DNA of 64,000 nucleotides from Aculops lycopersici. Taxonomy: Eukaryota; Arthropoda; Arachnida; Trombidiformes; Eriophyidae. The DNA is taken from NCBI GenBank assembly GCA_015350385.1, contig WNKI01000002.1, positions 208,622 through 272,621 on the forward strand, written 5' to 3'. The notes below the pieces were generated by a model. It worked only from the letters and a program-made list of their open reading frames with translations, was not told where the DNA came from and did not search any database. This document shows positions 1-12,026 of this stretch, one piece after another. The first letter of the stretch is position 1; each line of letters starts with the position of its first letter. A program made the position numbers and the translations under genes.

Positions 1-1334
1 ATTGCGGCCAATTCGAGGCCAACTGCCAGTTTGTTTTTTCTCTTGCTTTCTCCCTACGTAACGTTGCTGCAAGATTCTGGACGTAACCTGTGGCTAGCTG
101 GTCGTCCAATCGGCTGGCACTACATCAGCAGCAACAGTTTGCTGTTGTTGTTGCAGGTATTTGCTACAATCGTGCGCTTGGAAGCTTGGAAGAGACAGAG
201 AGGAAGAGAGAATATATCTGACAGGAAGGAGATGACAAGTGGAAATGGTCAGCGTGATTGTGTTTGCTATCAGCCAAACGACTACCTGTGCCAACAACTC
301 GTTAGGTCATTATCGCGCTTAAATGGCGCCACTTGTTTGATATTCATCGTCGTCATCATCAAGCTGGCCAGCTGAAAATCTCCTCTGCGCCAAGCTAATC
401 GCCACCGTCCGGTTGGGTTAGAAAGTTGGCAAGCTAGATATTGTGAGTGACAAACGTCTCTTGGCCAGGCGGTAGGAGGACAGGAGCAACAACAATGCAA
501 CCGACAAATAAGCAAGTTGAAATCTCGCTACAATTGGAGGGATAGATAGAGAGAGGGAGAGCGGGTCGAGTCGAGTCGAGTCGAGATTCTAGACGGACTG
601 AACTCAGAAATCATTAGGCCAGACTTTAGTTGTTTCTTTGCAAATATGAAATTTACCCGCCGCTCGTTCTCCTAGAAAATCTCGCTCCTCTCGTCAGTGT
701 GACGCTGCCGACCGATCATTAGATTCCGTTTCTCCTCTTTCTGTTGCCGCCGCCGCCACCGTAACCACTGTCCGTTGGATTTTCCGCAATTACAAGTGGT
801 CAGCCATCAGCTGGATTTAAACTAAAGCTCGCGGGATCATCATTACGCAGCGGTCGCTGCAATGAAATTATCAGAGCTGCAAAGACATACACAAACACAC
901 GACCACCGAAGAGGCAAATGAATCATCGGATTGGAAGTTTTTCCGAATTTCCATTCGCTCCTTGCATGTCCAGTTTCAGCAAAATACAATGCAACTTTGC
1001 CTGTAAATTCAATTGAATTGACTCGTTCAAGCTCAAGTACAGCGTAACGACGAGTCTGATGTCGAGTTGAGAGAGGGGAAAGGTTTGAATCTTTGCTGCC
1101 CTCCCCCTACCTTTACTTCAGCGGAGAAGTTACGAGGCATGGAGAAACAATGTTGATATCAAGTGGCTACGTTCACGTTGCCTGGACACCAGGCGTCTAA
1201 TAACAGTCTTCGTGATGATGAACTAACAGCCGCCAGTCGTTGTTACCTGTACCCGCGGCTGCCGTTGCTGTTGCTGCGCGAGAAGTTGCCTAATGATTTG
1301 AGAGAGTCACACTTTCCACTAATCGGACTACGAG
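1..1334. other. Left-edge noncoding stretch
   Basis: No open frame here resembles a known protein and none is flanked by convincing splice sites. It contains GA-rich tracts, a short GTCGA pentanucleotide array (565-585) and an AT-rich end. The last part (1335-1432) is the likely 3' UTR of the minus-strand glucosylceramidase gene. It may be intergenic DNA or intron of a gene lying off the left edge. Confidence 0.5.
565..585. repeat. (GTCGA)n pentanucleotide repeat
   Basis: About four tandem copies of GTCGA. The same unit recurs as six copies at 9611-9640, so this short satellite unit is present at two places in the window. Confidence 0.85.
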
Positions 1335-1340
1335 TTTATT
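1335..1340 (-). terminator. Poly(A) signal of glucosylceramidase gene
   Basis: AATAAA on the minus strand (TTTATT on plus), about 95 bases past the stop codon at 1433-1435. It is the nearest canonical signal downstream; an AT-rich stretch lies between. Confidence 0.6.
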
Positions 1341-1432
1341 TTTCGAATTATTATTATTATTTTTGCTCACATATAACAGGCTTATATATAAATATATATA
1401 TAAATGAATCTAAATATATAACAATTCTGTGA

Positions 1433-3499
1433 TCAGCAATTGAAGGCAAAACTTGTGATACTCCTGGCCTGCAACTCAACAATTAAACTCGAGTTTCCTT
1501 TGGCCAACTCTATCGCTTTGCATTCGACGAGATTCAGCTCAACTCTCAGTCGTTTGGTTGCTCTATTTAGTACTACAAGCGAGAATCTACGTTTCAATGA
1601 TTTCGTTGCGTCACCTTGATTGACTTCACTTTCGGCCGGATCCTCGCTGGCAAGCTCGGCAGCCACCACAGTCAGTGGCCGCTGGTTTTTCAATCGTTGT
1701 GCATACCAAGGCAACTCTTTGTCTGCCCTGCCGGTGGCCTGGCGGCCGCCGCATTCGGTCGACTTGGCCGTTCTACTGACTTGAAAGACAGCCTCAGCTC
1801 CGTCCTCTTCCTGGGGAAAGCTAGTTGCATTCACGGGCTCTGTCCTTCCGTACGAGAGTACTCTCGTGGCTAAAAGGTGCGAGTTGGGCCGGATGAAACG
1901 TGAGATGTGGCCCAGTGCATAGTACATGGGATTTTTGTAGTAAATTTGTCGTTGATTATCGACGAGAATTGCCGCGTCGAGATAATTGCAAAGCCACGTG
2001 GGTCCGCCGTCCATATTAAGCGCCAGATTCCAGTCAACCCAAGCGCCTAATCCGGCGAGCAAGGTTTGCATTATATCCAACGCGTAGAGCTCGCCCCGAT
2101 TCCAGGCGCCTGGTCGAGGGCGACCAATGAAGCTGGCCTCGGTGGAGGCGGAAATGTAGTTCGGTGGATACTGTAGACGGGCTATGGTGAGCTCAACGTA
2201 AGGCATGTCGTCCTTGATGTACCAATGTCTAGCCAATCCGCGAGCAAAAGTTGCAATCGAAGACCTGTTCAAGAGGGCTTCAGTGTATGGTTCGTGTCCA
2301 TTGAGATTGTCCTCGAAAAGGAAGAGCAACAACTTTTCAGGTGTTCTGCCTGCTTTTTTAAGTGCTGGAATCAGATTAAACTCGTGAAAGTCGGCCAGTT
2401 GTTCAGGTGAAAAGTTGAGAGAGTTGAACTTTATACCCACTCGCTTAACGGTATATGGTTCGTTTTGTGCGCTCATTGCCCAGAAGGTGATATTGTGTTG
2501 CTCATATTCATCTAGGAACTTCATCAGATACCTGGCATAGGCATCATAATAAGGGCCTCGGTGGTCGCCGCGCAGGTAACCCTGGGCCACTTGCCCATTA
2601 GTCTTCATCCACAGTGGCGGCCCCCAACTTGAGGTCATAAGTTTTAGCTGGGCTCCTGTTGCATGATACTTTGAGCGCAATTCATTGGCACGCTTTATAA
2701 AAGGAATCTTGTAGTTTAAATCCTCGGGCGCCAACCTGAAGTGCTTCAACTCGAGATCCTCTTGGCCGTCAGGTAAATCGTCGTAGGAGTAAATGTGCGT
2801 CGACATGTCTGTTCCCGAGCAGGGAACCCGGAGCATATTGTAATCCAAACCCTTGGCTCCAAAGTAGTCGTCAAAGGCAAACTTTTGCACCTGTTCAGGT
2901 AAACTCATGATTGTCATTGAGGCGGAATCGGTGAGTGCGCCGCCGAAGCCAACCACCTGTTGTCTCCGTTTGTTCACCTGTACATCGATCACATAATGCG
3001 GCGGTCCACCGCGAGATGACGACCGGTCGACGTCATTTGGATGCTCAAGGAAGTCGACCACTTTTAATTTTTCCACCTTAAACCTATCGCCACTTCTACT
3101 CGATGTGACCCTAACTAGTTGCTCCTCCTCGTCTTCTCTCGGCCACTGGAAATCCAGCGAGTCGCAGTTAGTTGCGTCGCATTTGCAGGCTATGTTGAGG
3201 GAACTCCGCGGTCCAAAGTAAACGCGATTGCAGCCATCTTCCTGCCCATATTTTAGAGCCTCAACTTTTGCTTTCGGTTGGTGGTGCTGCGTCAAGAGGA
3301 AGGCGAGTAAAATTGCGCCGCAGACAACTAAAATATTGCTGCGCTGCTGAGCTGCTGCTTAATCATTTCGTTGTTGGTCGTTTTTTGATTAGCTGATCAA
3401 TGTTTTTCGAGACGACAACTCCTCTTAATTATTTCACGACAACGACAGATTAAACTCACCTGAGATTCTCTTTGAGCTTCCTCTACCTGAAGCCTGCAT
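1433..3499 (-). CDS. Gba1: Lysosomal glucosylceramidase (acid beta-glucosidase, GH30)
   Basis: Hydrolyses glucosylceramide to glucose and ceramide in the lysosome. Proposed CDS is two exons, 3499-3460 and 3327-1433, with a 132-base intron (3328-3459; donor G|GTGAGT, acceptor TTTTAG, phase 1), giving about 644 residues. The long exon has no ATG near its 5' end: its frame opens after a stop at 3359-3361. The small exon supplies MQASGRGSSKRIS, and the join yields a typical signal peptide with hydrophobic core VVCGAILLAFLL (residues 14-25). The acid/base motif FWAMSAQNEP puts Glu near residue 303, and the nucleophile is in ISASTEASF (Glu near 410), both as in GH30. DWNLALN and GGPTW are also family hallmarks. 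Human GBA1 is 536 residues; the excess comes from hydrophilic insertions near the N terminus and near residues 520-600. A TATATAAA-like stretch lies about 30 bases before the ATG (3519-3525), so a further 5' UTR exon is possible. Confidence 0.93.
3328..3459 (-). other. Intron 1 of glucosylceramidase gene
   Basis: A 132-base phase-1 intron with donor GTGAGT and acceptor AG after a T-rich run. Splicing it joins the ATG-bearing exon to the hydrophobic half of the signal peptide in frame; other nearby AG dinucleotides do not keep the phase. Confidence 0.8.
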
Positions 3500-6400
3500 T
3501 CTCGTTTCTTGCTGGCAGTTTATATCTTCTTAAGTCTTGATGGCTCAAAATTGACTAATTCCCACTCCACGTTTCTCCTCTCGTCCTGGCGAGTCGAGAA
3601 CTCAAGCAAAATGGTGATTATCAACAGAATACTAGATTGATGGAAACGATTAATAAAACACCAGTGTTTTGCAACAAGTGGTGGTAACTAAGCTTCCTTA
3701 TCTCACCAAGCTTGTGCTATCGTTCTTGAACTTGAATCCTTCCTCGAGTTGGATGGCTTCGTTGCTTTCGTATCGCCACGCACTGGTTTCTCATTGATAC
3801 TAATCGCCTTTGCCAAATCTGATCCGGGATAAGCAAAGACAAAAAACTCACTTATCGCTCGAACACTAAGTCAAACAAAAGGTACAGCTACTAGCGCTCC
3901 AATGATAAGCGCGATCAAATTGGACCAACAAACCACAAGACAATGAGGCTTCACCAAGCTAAGCAGCGCGCAATACAATAGCGCTACATTAGATTGTATC
4001 AAATGATCTTTGTCATCGTCTTCGTCGCTCCAACTCCCTATTGTTTGTGCGTAATCACAACTCGATGGCAACACAGTGCCGACCGATGCCTGGTCACACA
4101 ATTGATCGACGTTTTTGGCCAATACGGTAATGACTTTGATAAATATGAATAGAGAGAGAGAGAGAGAGGGGAAAATTAGAGCAAACACTCGAGCGTTTGC
4201 TGCCACTAGATAGGAAATGAGTGGAGTTTTTTCCCTTTCCCTTTCTCTCTCACTCATTACTCTCTTCTGCTTGCACAATGAGCAACCGCAAACAAAAAGG
4301 CCAATTGGAAGAAGATGATTGAGCGCTAATCAAAGTTGCTTATCGAATGGTTGTTGATTCGCAGGTAGTCTTCTCAATGCAATGATATTTTTAGATGACT
4401 CAGGAGATTATTAGCAACTAGTAACATGTAAATAGATAGAATTGACCAGCGAGGTTGAGGGGACGAAAGGCCAGCTGCCTAGAATGAGAGGCGCGTAAGA
4501 AGAGCAGCGGCGAAATGGGAATCAAAGAAAACAGAATGGCACAACGACGAGACACAAGCCTGCAAAACAACGAGCTAAATTTAACTGCCTCTTTGTGGCT
4601 GGATTGCGCTGAATGTCGCCAGGTAAAAGTGAAAGTTTCAGAGCTAAATGGAAGCGAAAGTTTCAACCGTTTTCTAGTGCACTTGTCGAGAGTAATTTCC
4701 CGCCAGCTTTCATGAACCTGTGTGAATCAAATTGCATTTTAAATGATTACTTTGGTCACTTATGTAAACGCTGACGCTGAGGACGACGCTTATGACGACG
4801 AGTTGTTTAGTCTATTGGAAAGTTTGTTCACCTGCTAACACTAACCAAGGGGAAACTTTCCACTTGAAATCTTCAAGTCTGGCAAGTTGTAGCAGATTTT
4901 GCCCAAATATGAGCCAGTTAGTCGGCATGTTTGCGTGGTTTTTGAAAACAAAAGCAATCATTAGGTAACGGCGACAGTGGCAGCTATTGTAGTAAGTCCA
5001 ACGAAAAATTCCCACACTCATTCGGCCTCCTAGTTTGACCGACCTGAGAGAGCGAAGCTATCTGCTAAAATTGAAGCCATTTTTGAAGTGGTGGTTGTGG
5101 TGCACACGCTGCGAGCGTCACAACAAGTGGCCGCTCCTCTCAAAAGTCTCAGGTGGATTTCTAATTTTTGCTGCAACAACCTGTCGCTGGTTTTAATTAG
5201 AATACAATGGTTTGGAGTTTCTACTAACATTTTGTAACGACCAAAATTTTTTTTTCCAACAAAAATGACGAAGACGAAGACAACGACGAAAATTTTGCGG
5301 CCGACCGACTTGCTTCCGGTTGCTGCTACTGCCCTCGTGATGAGCGCAACCAAATCTGCGCTCGACACGCAAGTTCGGAGCATATTTTGCCCTGCTCCTA
5401 TCGTAGTGGTGGTTGCCGCCGCGGTTGCGAGCGGTGATTGCCGCGAATAGCACTAGTGTTGCACCAGGAAAGAATATGGGACTTATATCAATTGATGGCC
5501 GCGCCACTTTTACACAGATTTGTCCACCACCAAGTGACTTCCTGTTTGTCTCATTCTCTCTGTCTCTCATTAACATATTCAAATTATTACAAGCTGGATG
5601 GCGAGTGGAGCGCTCAGTGGCCAGCAAGCGACTGGACTGCAGTCGGAGTAAAACAAAAATTGTTTCCATTCTCTTCTCTCGACGGGAAACCAGCTAAGCG
5701 GCTGCTGCAACGGCGGCGCCGGCGGTGGTCAAGTTCGACTTTCGGAAAATTTGTCATTGCGGTCGGTGACGTATAGCTAGTGTTCAGTTGCAGTAGTGCT
5801 GCGGCAAACGTTTAGCCAGTCGCTCTCTTTTGCTGGAAACATAATACACAGCCAGCTAGCTTGTCGTCGCAACCACTTGCCGATTGGCCGAAGTTTGTTG
5901 CCATCGTAGTGGTTGCGGTTGGTGCAAAGACTAAAAGCACATTAGCAAGTTCACGTGTGCGACTCGAGACTCGGGTTTAGTCTAGCTTAGTTTCTAGAGT
6001 GTGTGTTGCCTATCGTTGCTGTTGCTGGTGCCGACACCGACGCTGCGATGGTTTCCGTTTCTCTCTACACACAATCAATTGGCGATGTGGCCGCACGAAA
6101 CCCCAGCGGCGACCACTACCAACTCCAGCGAGTTGGTGGTGGCACAGGGAAACGCCCACTTGGCCATTTCCGCTCCCCGTGGCGGCGAGCGGAAGTATCG
6201 CATGTTGAGCTGTGGCCTGTGTGGTTGCGCAATTCCAATCCCTCTTTGCCGTCGTCTAATGGGCGTTAGTTTTTCCTCTTTTAGGCTCCTCTTTCAGGTT
6301 TAGTTTTTTGTTGTTGGTTTAACAGCTATTTAAAATCAGCAATAACATCAACTAGGACAAAGTTTTGTGGAAATATTATATACATTTTTCGTTTCAAAAA

Positions 6401-6858
6401 TTCACTTCCGAGATTTTCAAAATTTAAATTTCGCGCGCCACCTTAAACTTTTAAATCAAAGAATGAATTCAAATTAAGAAGGCCGTCACCTCTAGACGAT
6501 TGAGTCGTTTAGGTGGCAACAGTGCAATTAGCCAGTCGGTCGTTGGTTCGATCTCGACCATAACAAAAGGCGCCAGGTTGATCTAAGCCAAGCATTGGAA
6601 TGGTAAAATTACCTTGTCTCGCCGGATCTATCTAAACGCTTCGTTAATTTCTCGCAACCTCGCCGCTTGATCTCTTATCCAGTCACTCATTCTATCTGCC
6701 AAGTTCAAATGGATAGTTTTGTTGTGTCAACACATTGATGATGTCAGCAAATTGAGACTGGCTCAGTCAATTTAGTGTAGTTTACCTGGTCACCAGGTAG
6801 CCAGTGGGCGCAATGGTGGCAGCGGCAGTGGCAACGCTGTAGGAGCCCAAAGAGAGGC

Positions 6859-6882
6859 AGAGAGAGAGAGAGAGAGAGAGAG
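6859..6882. repeat. (AG)12 microsatellite
   Basis: Uninterrupted AG dinucleotide run. Similar shorter GA/CT runs occur near 4149, 7216, 12956, 13460, 15430, 16080 and 52450, all outside coding sequence. Confidence 0.9.
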
Positions 6883-9610
6883 AAATCCCGAAAAACCGAA
6901 GGAAACTCACGAGAGGTCAGCGGAGTTGCGTTGGTTTACAATTTAGCATTTTGTTTTAGGAACTGCCACAATGACCACAGCGGCACCTGCAGCAAACTTG
7001 ATCGATGTTGTCGTTAGCTCCGATGTGAATGCAAAATGCCCACTTCGCCAGCCAATATCAATGTTGAAAAGTTTTGCCCGCCAGCGAGAGGAAAAGAGAA
7101 CTCACTCGAGTTCCAGTTTAATCCGTCGGATTGCGATTCCATTGGCCAGTAATCCACCAGTTCGTTTGTTTGTTGACAACAAAGAGGCAAACACATAGAA
7201 AGAAGCGGAAAAGCGAGAGAGAGAGAGAGACTCATGTTAATTTGTCAAGCTAGCGGAGGGCGCGAGTTCGCTGCAAATCAATTTGGCCGCTTGAAAGGGA
7301 GCCGCTCGCCTGTCGGCGCCTAATGAGATCACGAGTGACCAGTGCGAGCGGGTCTATCGGGTTTTCTCTTCCGTTTGTTGGCTCATCGTGTCTTTTCCTT
7401 TTTTGGCCGAAGGGAAAAGCCCCAATCGCGAACCTGAACAAAACTGAAACTTTTTGCTCCAACCGTGGTCGCTGCTGCTACCTGGCAATAAAAGTAATGG
7501 GCCAACGCGGATCGAGTTTGCTGTTGCAGGTTTAGTCGGTGGTTTTGGTGTTGGTGTTGTAGCTGTTGGTGTCTGTGAATTCTCTACGAACCAAAACTTG
7601 CCAACCGACCGACTGGAAAGTCCAAGTGTCGCATTGAATTTTCCTCGCCTGTGACTTTGCTGGACAGTCGACCAAGCGGCCGACTTCGCGTTGCGACTGG
7701 ACTCGTGTGTCCAGATGGTCGACAAAACTAACGTTGAATCAACCAAATCTAGAGAGCGGACGAGAAATATGTTTTATTGTCTCCCGCTAGTCGCCTACTC
7801 TTAGCTCTTTGACGGAAAGAGCGGAGAAGCAAGAGAATACTGCCAAAGGTGGCCTTTGACTTGGAGACAGACGAGAGTTGAGTTTATGCGTCGCACGTTC
7901 TGCCGCCGCACAAAACTCCAATGGCAGTTCCTTGGTTATGTTGCAACTCGTCGTCGATTCCGTTTTGGCGGCCCTTTAGTTACGTAACGAGCGCTCCCGC
8001 GTGGCGCCGCCGCAACCCCACGCGTTGCAATCAGACGTATCAAGCCGAGGGCATCTTTTTCCATTTGCCACACTCGTGCCCCCAAATCTCTCCTTCGAAT
8101 CTCTACTTTGCATGCGTAAAACTATGCAACTAGCTTCCCCTCGCCGACCTGTGAGATATTGTCGCTTAGATATTGACCCTTTTACTTTAAGTCTGAATTT
8201 GCGTGCAAGTGGCAGCGACAAAAGTGGCAGTAGCGACAGCCGAACGGTAGATTCACTCGAAAGACTGGCCATTCACTTTGCCTCTTTTGTGCGAGCCAAA
8301 GTCTCCACTGACAAGGAGACACATGACATGGGTTACTCCAGAATCCAGTAAAAAGCACATGAAATCGCATCTACTCGTCGAGACGACAACAAGATTGTAG
8401 GTCTCTAAGGCTTCTTTTGGATATTTGACGAACTATTGAGGCTTTAAGCTTTCTACGCTCCATAGAGAAAGCACAGTGCCGAAAAATACTCAAAAAACCC
8501 AAGAAAAACGCCATAGAGTGAGGTGCGCGATTGGAATTTTGATCTTATTTATTTCGTAACTGGGAAAAAAGGAGCAAGAAACGGTTTCACATATAACTCA
8601 GCTCGGTGAGCTGAATCGATTGATGTATGACTTGCCCAGATCCAAGATGAACATAGTCATGTGTTTCCTTGTGAGCAAAGGCCATTCAAATCGTCGCCTC
8701 AATTCGGCACGCTCCGTCCATTTGCATAATCGGCGAGCGGCGATGAGATTTTAAACTCGCGATAAGTGGCCAGTCGAGTTTAGTTGGGGCGCTGAGCTAC
8801 TGCTAGCGGTGAGCAACTCGCTCGGTGGTCGCCGCTACTGCTCTTTTCTTTGCCATGGAATATGATGATCGGATTTCTTATAAGATTCTCTCGCGCAAAG
8901 CTGACTTACTTTGCCAATCCAAATTTCCTCCTTGATCTGAGGAGAGCAATTCGAGCTCAGATTTAACTCTCGAGTTTTATGCAAGCAATAGAAGAAGTAA
9001 CGTTTCTCCGCTCGCCAGCCACTTGGTTTTGTGCAATTAATCATTCGCGTGTCGCGCATTCCCACGAGTTCGAGGGGATACTAGAGAGAAGCTTTATTTT
9101 GAGTCAGAGTCATGAGCGAGAGTTTGCTGCTGTAGTCTTGCCTTTAGCTTCAATATAACTGGCGAGCTCCTGGAATCAATTACATAATGAGCTCAACTAG
9201 CTTGCCAAGTTTAACGAACGAATGTACGAACGAACGCGCCCAAGCGAGTGGAAGAGGAAACCGCAAACGAGTTTGCTCTCCGCTGCCCAGTTGCGCCTCA
9301 ATTGTGTTTGTGTGGTGGACGGTCGCCGCCGCCGACTATTAGCTCGAACCTCGAGGGCGAGCGAGGATCTTGAATACTCATTAGGGCAACCGGCGGCGTT
9401 TTGTGGTTTTAGTCTCTGTTGTGTAACAGTCAGCTAGCTTGCGAAGTGCAGAGACACAAGGGCCTCTCCTCTGGTTGCGCCGCGCGAAATCCTCTAGGCT
9501 AACACCCAAAAGTCGGACGCCTAGACCAACCGGAAGTGGCGAGGCAGTTGCATTAGAAGCTCGGCAACTTGAGTCGAGTCTTGACATTAGGTCGCCCCAA
9601 GAGAAGGGGA

Positions 9611-9640
9611 GTCGAGTCGAGTCGAGTCGAGTCGAGTCGA
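9611..9640. repeat. (GTCGA)6 pentanucleotide array
   Basis: Six perfect tandem copies of GTCGA in noncoding DNA, the same unit as at 565-585. Confidence 0.9.
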
Positions 9641-11953
9641 GTGGGGAGGAGTAAAGTGGAAAAGTTGGAAGCCGCTTCTTTGATCCAACGCTTATCTCAT
9701 TGTATCACAATTACATTAAACATTCAGTTCGCGTCGCGCTTCCTGCTGTTGTTGTTGTTGTTGTCTCATCCTGTTGACTTTATTGCTCTCTCATCTTATT
9801 ATTGTGGCTCACTCTCTGCGTTCGACTTTCCGAAGTGAAACTTTCTCTCGCTCTAAGTGTGTAAATTTAGCTGAGAAGTAGGAAGAGAGAGATGAAACGA
9901 GATGAGACTAGATGGCCAAATCCAATGGCAAGACACATGGTGACGAGAACTCGGCGCCCATTATCACCAGACGACAACGAAGAAGACGACGAGTTGGTTG
10001 TGGCAATAAAACTTTCACTTTCACCTCCAATTTCCCCCAACTAAACTTATATCTGTTTCTAGTGGTAGTTATTTGCGACGCAAGGCGCGCATCTAATGCT
10101 GCAACAACAATAACCATCCGGTTTCCTTACCTCGGTTCAGTTCGTTGGAGTTGCAAACTATAAGTTAGGCGAGAAAACTTATTGTTAGCCTACGAATTTT
10201 ACGAGCCGAAATTTTGTGCAGAATGAATTTCGATTTCGCCCTAATTATGGCATCGAGATGATCTTTTATTCAATTTCTTGGCAAGCTGGTTACTGGCTGA
10301 AGCAAAAGAGAGCATCCAGCTGTTCATTAGACGATTCCAGGTTTCAAGTTTCGCGTTTAAAACTATGAGCAAAGCACCTTGAGTGTCAAGTATCAAATTA
10401 CTAGCTTTCAAGGTAACCGCACCAGGCGCAACCCTCGGATTTATATGAATTATATGGATTCAGCTCGATTAGCTGGTTCATAATGTGTGGGTTTAGGGCC
10501 TGTTTTTTATTTTTTTTCGGATTCTTAATATTCCACAGGAAAGCGACGCTTAGCGCGCGATTGTACCGCGTTCTCTGGGAAATTGTCAACTTCGGAGGCT
10601 TATATCTTGGAAGCCGGAAAAATAACCATCATTCTCGTGATCAGCGCCTGATACTTGTTCTTAGGAACATCAACTCATGGAATCTCCAGTCAGCCTAAAG
10701 AAGGTTACCTTGTTAGTCTCGAGAGCGACCAGCAAAGAAAGAAACGCATCGAATCAATTATATTCTATTCAATTTCTATTCTGTCCTCAGTTCGTTTGCT
10801 AAACTTTTCTGTAGCCATTAAAATTTAACAACGACTCGCTTGGCATGGAGAGCGAGGAAATCTGCGCGCTAAAAGATAATTACAAGTTTTCTCGAGTTAT
10901 CGCCGGGAGAAAAAGGAAAGTTTCCGTCGAGAGCTAAGTGAAGCAAACGAGCAGTCGAGCGGCCGGTGAGATATTGTCTGCATGTTTAATGCAACATACA
11001 CAAAGGGAAATTGCGGCCAAGAGGGAGAGAGAGACTTTAGTTTGTTGCCAGTAGCGCTAGTGAGTAGTATATCTTTGAATTGAGGCACTTGACGAGCGTA
11101 ATAATTTCATATTGCGCGCCGAGGGTTTTTCTCTCTCGTTCGGTGGCCAGGCCAGGGGATAAGGAGAAAAGTTTTCTCGGACGATGCGCATCTCAACGCA
11201 GCGAGCACACGAGAGAGGGAACACGTTGAGTTAAGATGCCTTGCCAGTTGGTTATTTGGTTGCAAAAAGTCAGATAAGTGGAATCAGCAGGACGTCGGGC
11301 AGGCGGGCGAGCGTCTCATTTGAGTGGTAGCAATGGCAAAGTAACACTAGGAGCGGGAAGGATAGTGCACTCTCCAGTGTCTCTAGCTACTTTTTGGCCT
11401 AGGCGCCAGTGCATAGCGCCACTAATGCGGCGCACGTTAGATTTGGCTGCCGCTCCATTGCATTAGGCCACTCTAGTTGCCAATGCCATTTCTCCTCACA
11501 CAAACACAAGCACACACACAACAGTCTCTCTTTCTGGCCTCAATTTTCCAACTAAACATGAGCGACCAGCCAAGCGACCGACACACCGTCCCGACTGACC
11601 GGGAAACTGAGTAGAGCTAGAGTAGAGGAATAAGTTAACCGCAAGGAAGAAGCTGACCGTCGATAATAAGTCCAAGTTGGTCGCTACTAAACTCTCACTA
11701 GCACCAACCAGCTCGATGCTCTTTTAGCCGCTCGATCGTCTGGATCAGCAACTCCAGCCTCCAACTAACTGGCCGAAGTTGGCCACTGGAAACCGCAACT
11801 AGTGAGCAAGTGGTTGGCAAGTTGGTTGCGAGCTGCGACTCGCAATTCGCGATGCAAATGCACTCGGCGCATCAAACTGGACTCCCAAAAAAGTGAAATT
11901 ATGCCAGGCGCCAGAGATTTGGCTAGCAGATAGGCGGGTTGTCAAGATTCATT

Positions 11954-11994
11954 TCTGCAACTTGAGCTAGCTTCCGGCTAGCTCGAGTTGCAGA
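11954..11994. repeat. 18-bp near-perfect hairpin
   Basis: Arms 11954-11971 (TCTGCAACTTGAGCTAGC) and 11977-11994 are complementary over 18 bases with one G/T wobble, separated by the 5-base spacer TTCCG. It lies in noncoding DNA with no tract of T behind it. Confidence 0.85.
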
Positions 11995-12016
11995 TTTTTT
12001 CTATGGCTGTGGCCTT

Positions 12017-12026
12017 GGGGGGGGGG
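12017..12026. repeat. G10 homopolymer
   Basis: Ten consecutive G. A G12 run occurs at 46847-46858. Both are in noncoding DNA; assembly length may be uncertain. Confidence 0.8.

Noticed and set aside
5193..5669. 158-codon minus-strand open frame
   Set aside because: No recognisable motif, no promoter or poly(A) context, composition like the surrounding noncoding DNA; several such frames are expected in 20 kb.
6540..6565. GGTTCGATCTCGACC resembling a tRNA B box
   Set aside because: No matching A box or acceptor stem at the right spacing; cloverleaf cannot be drawn.
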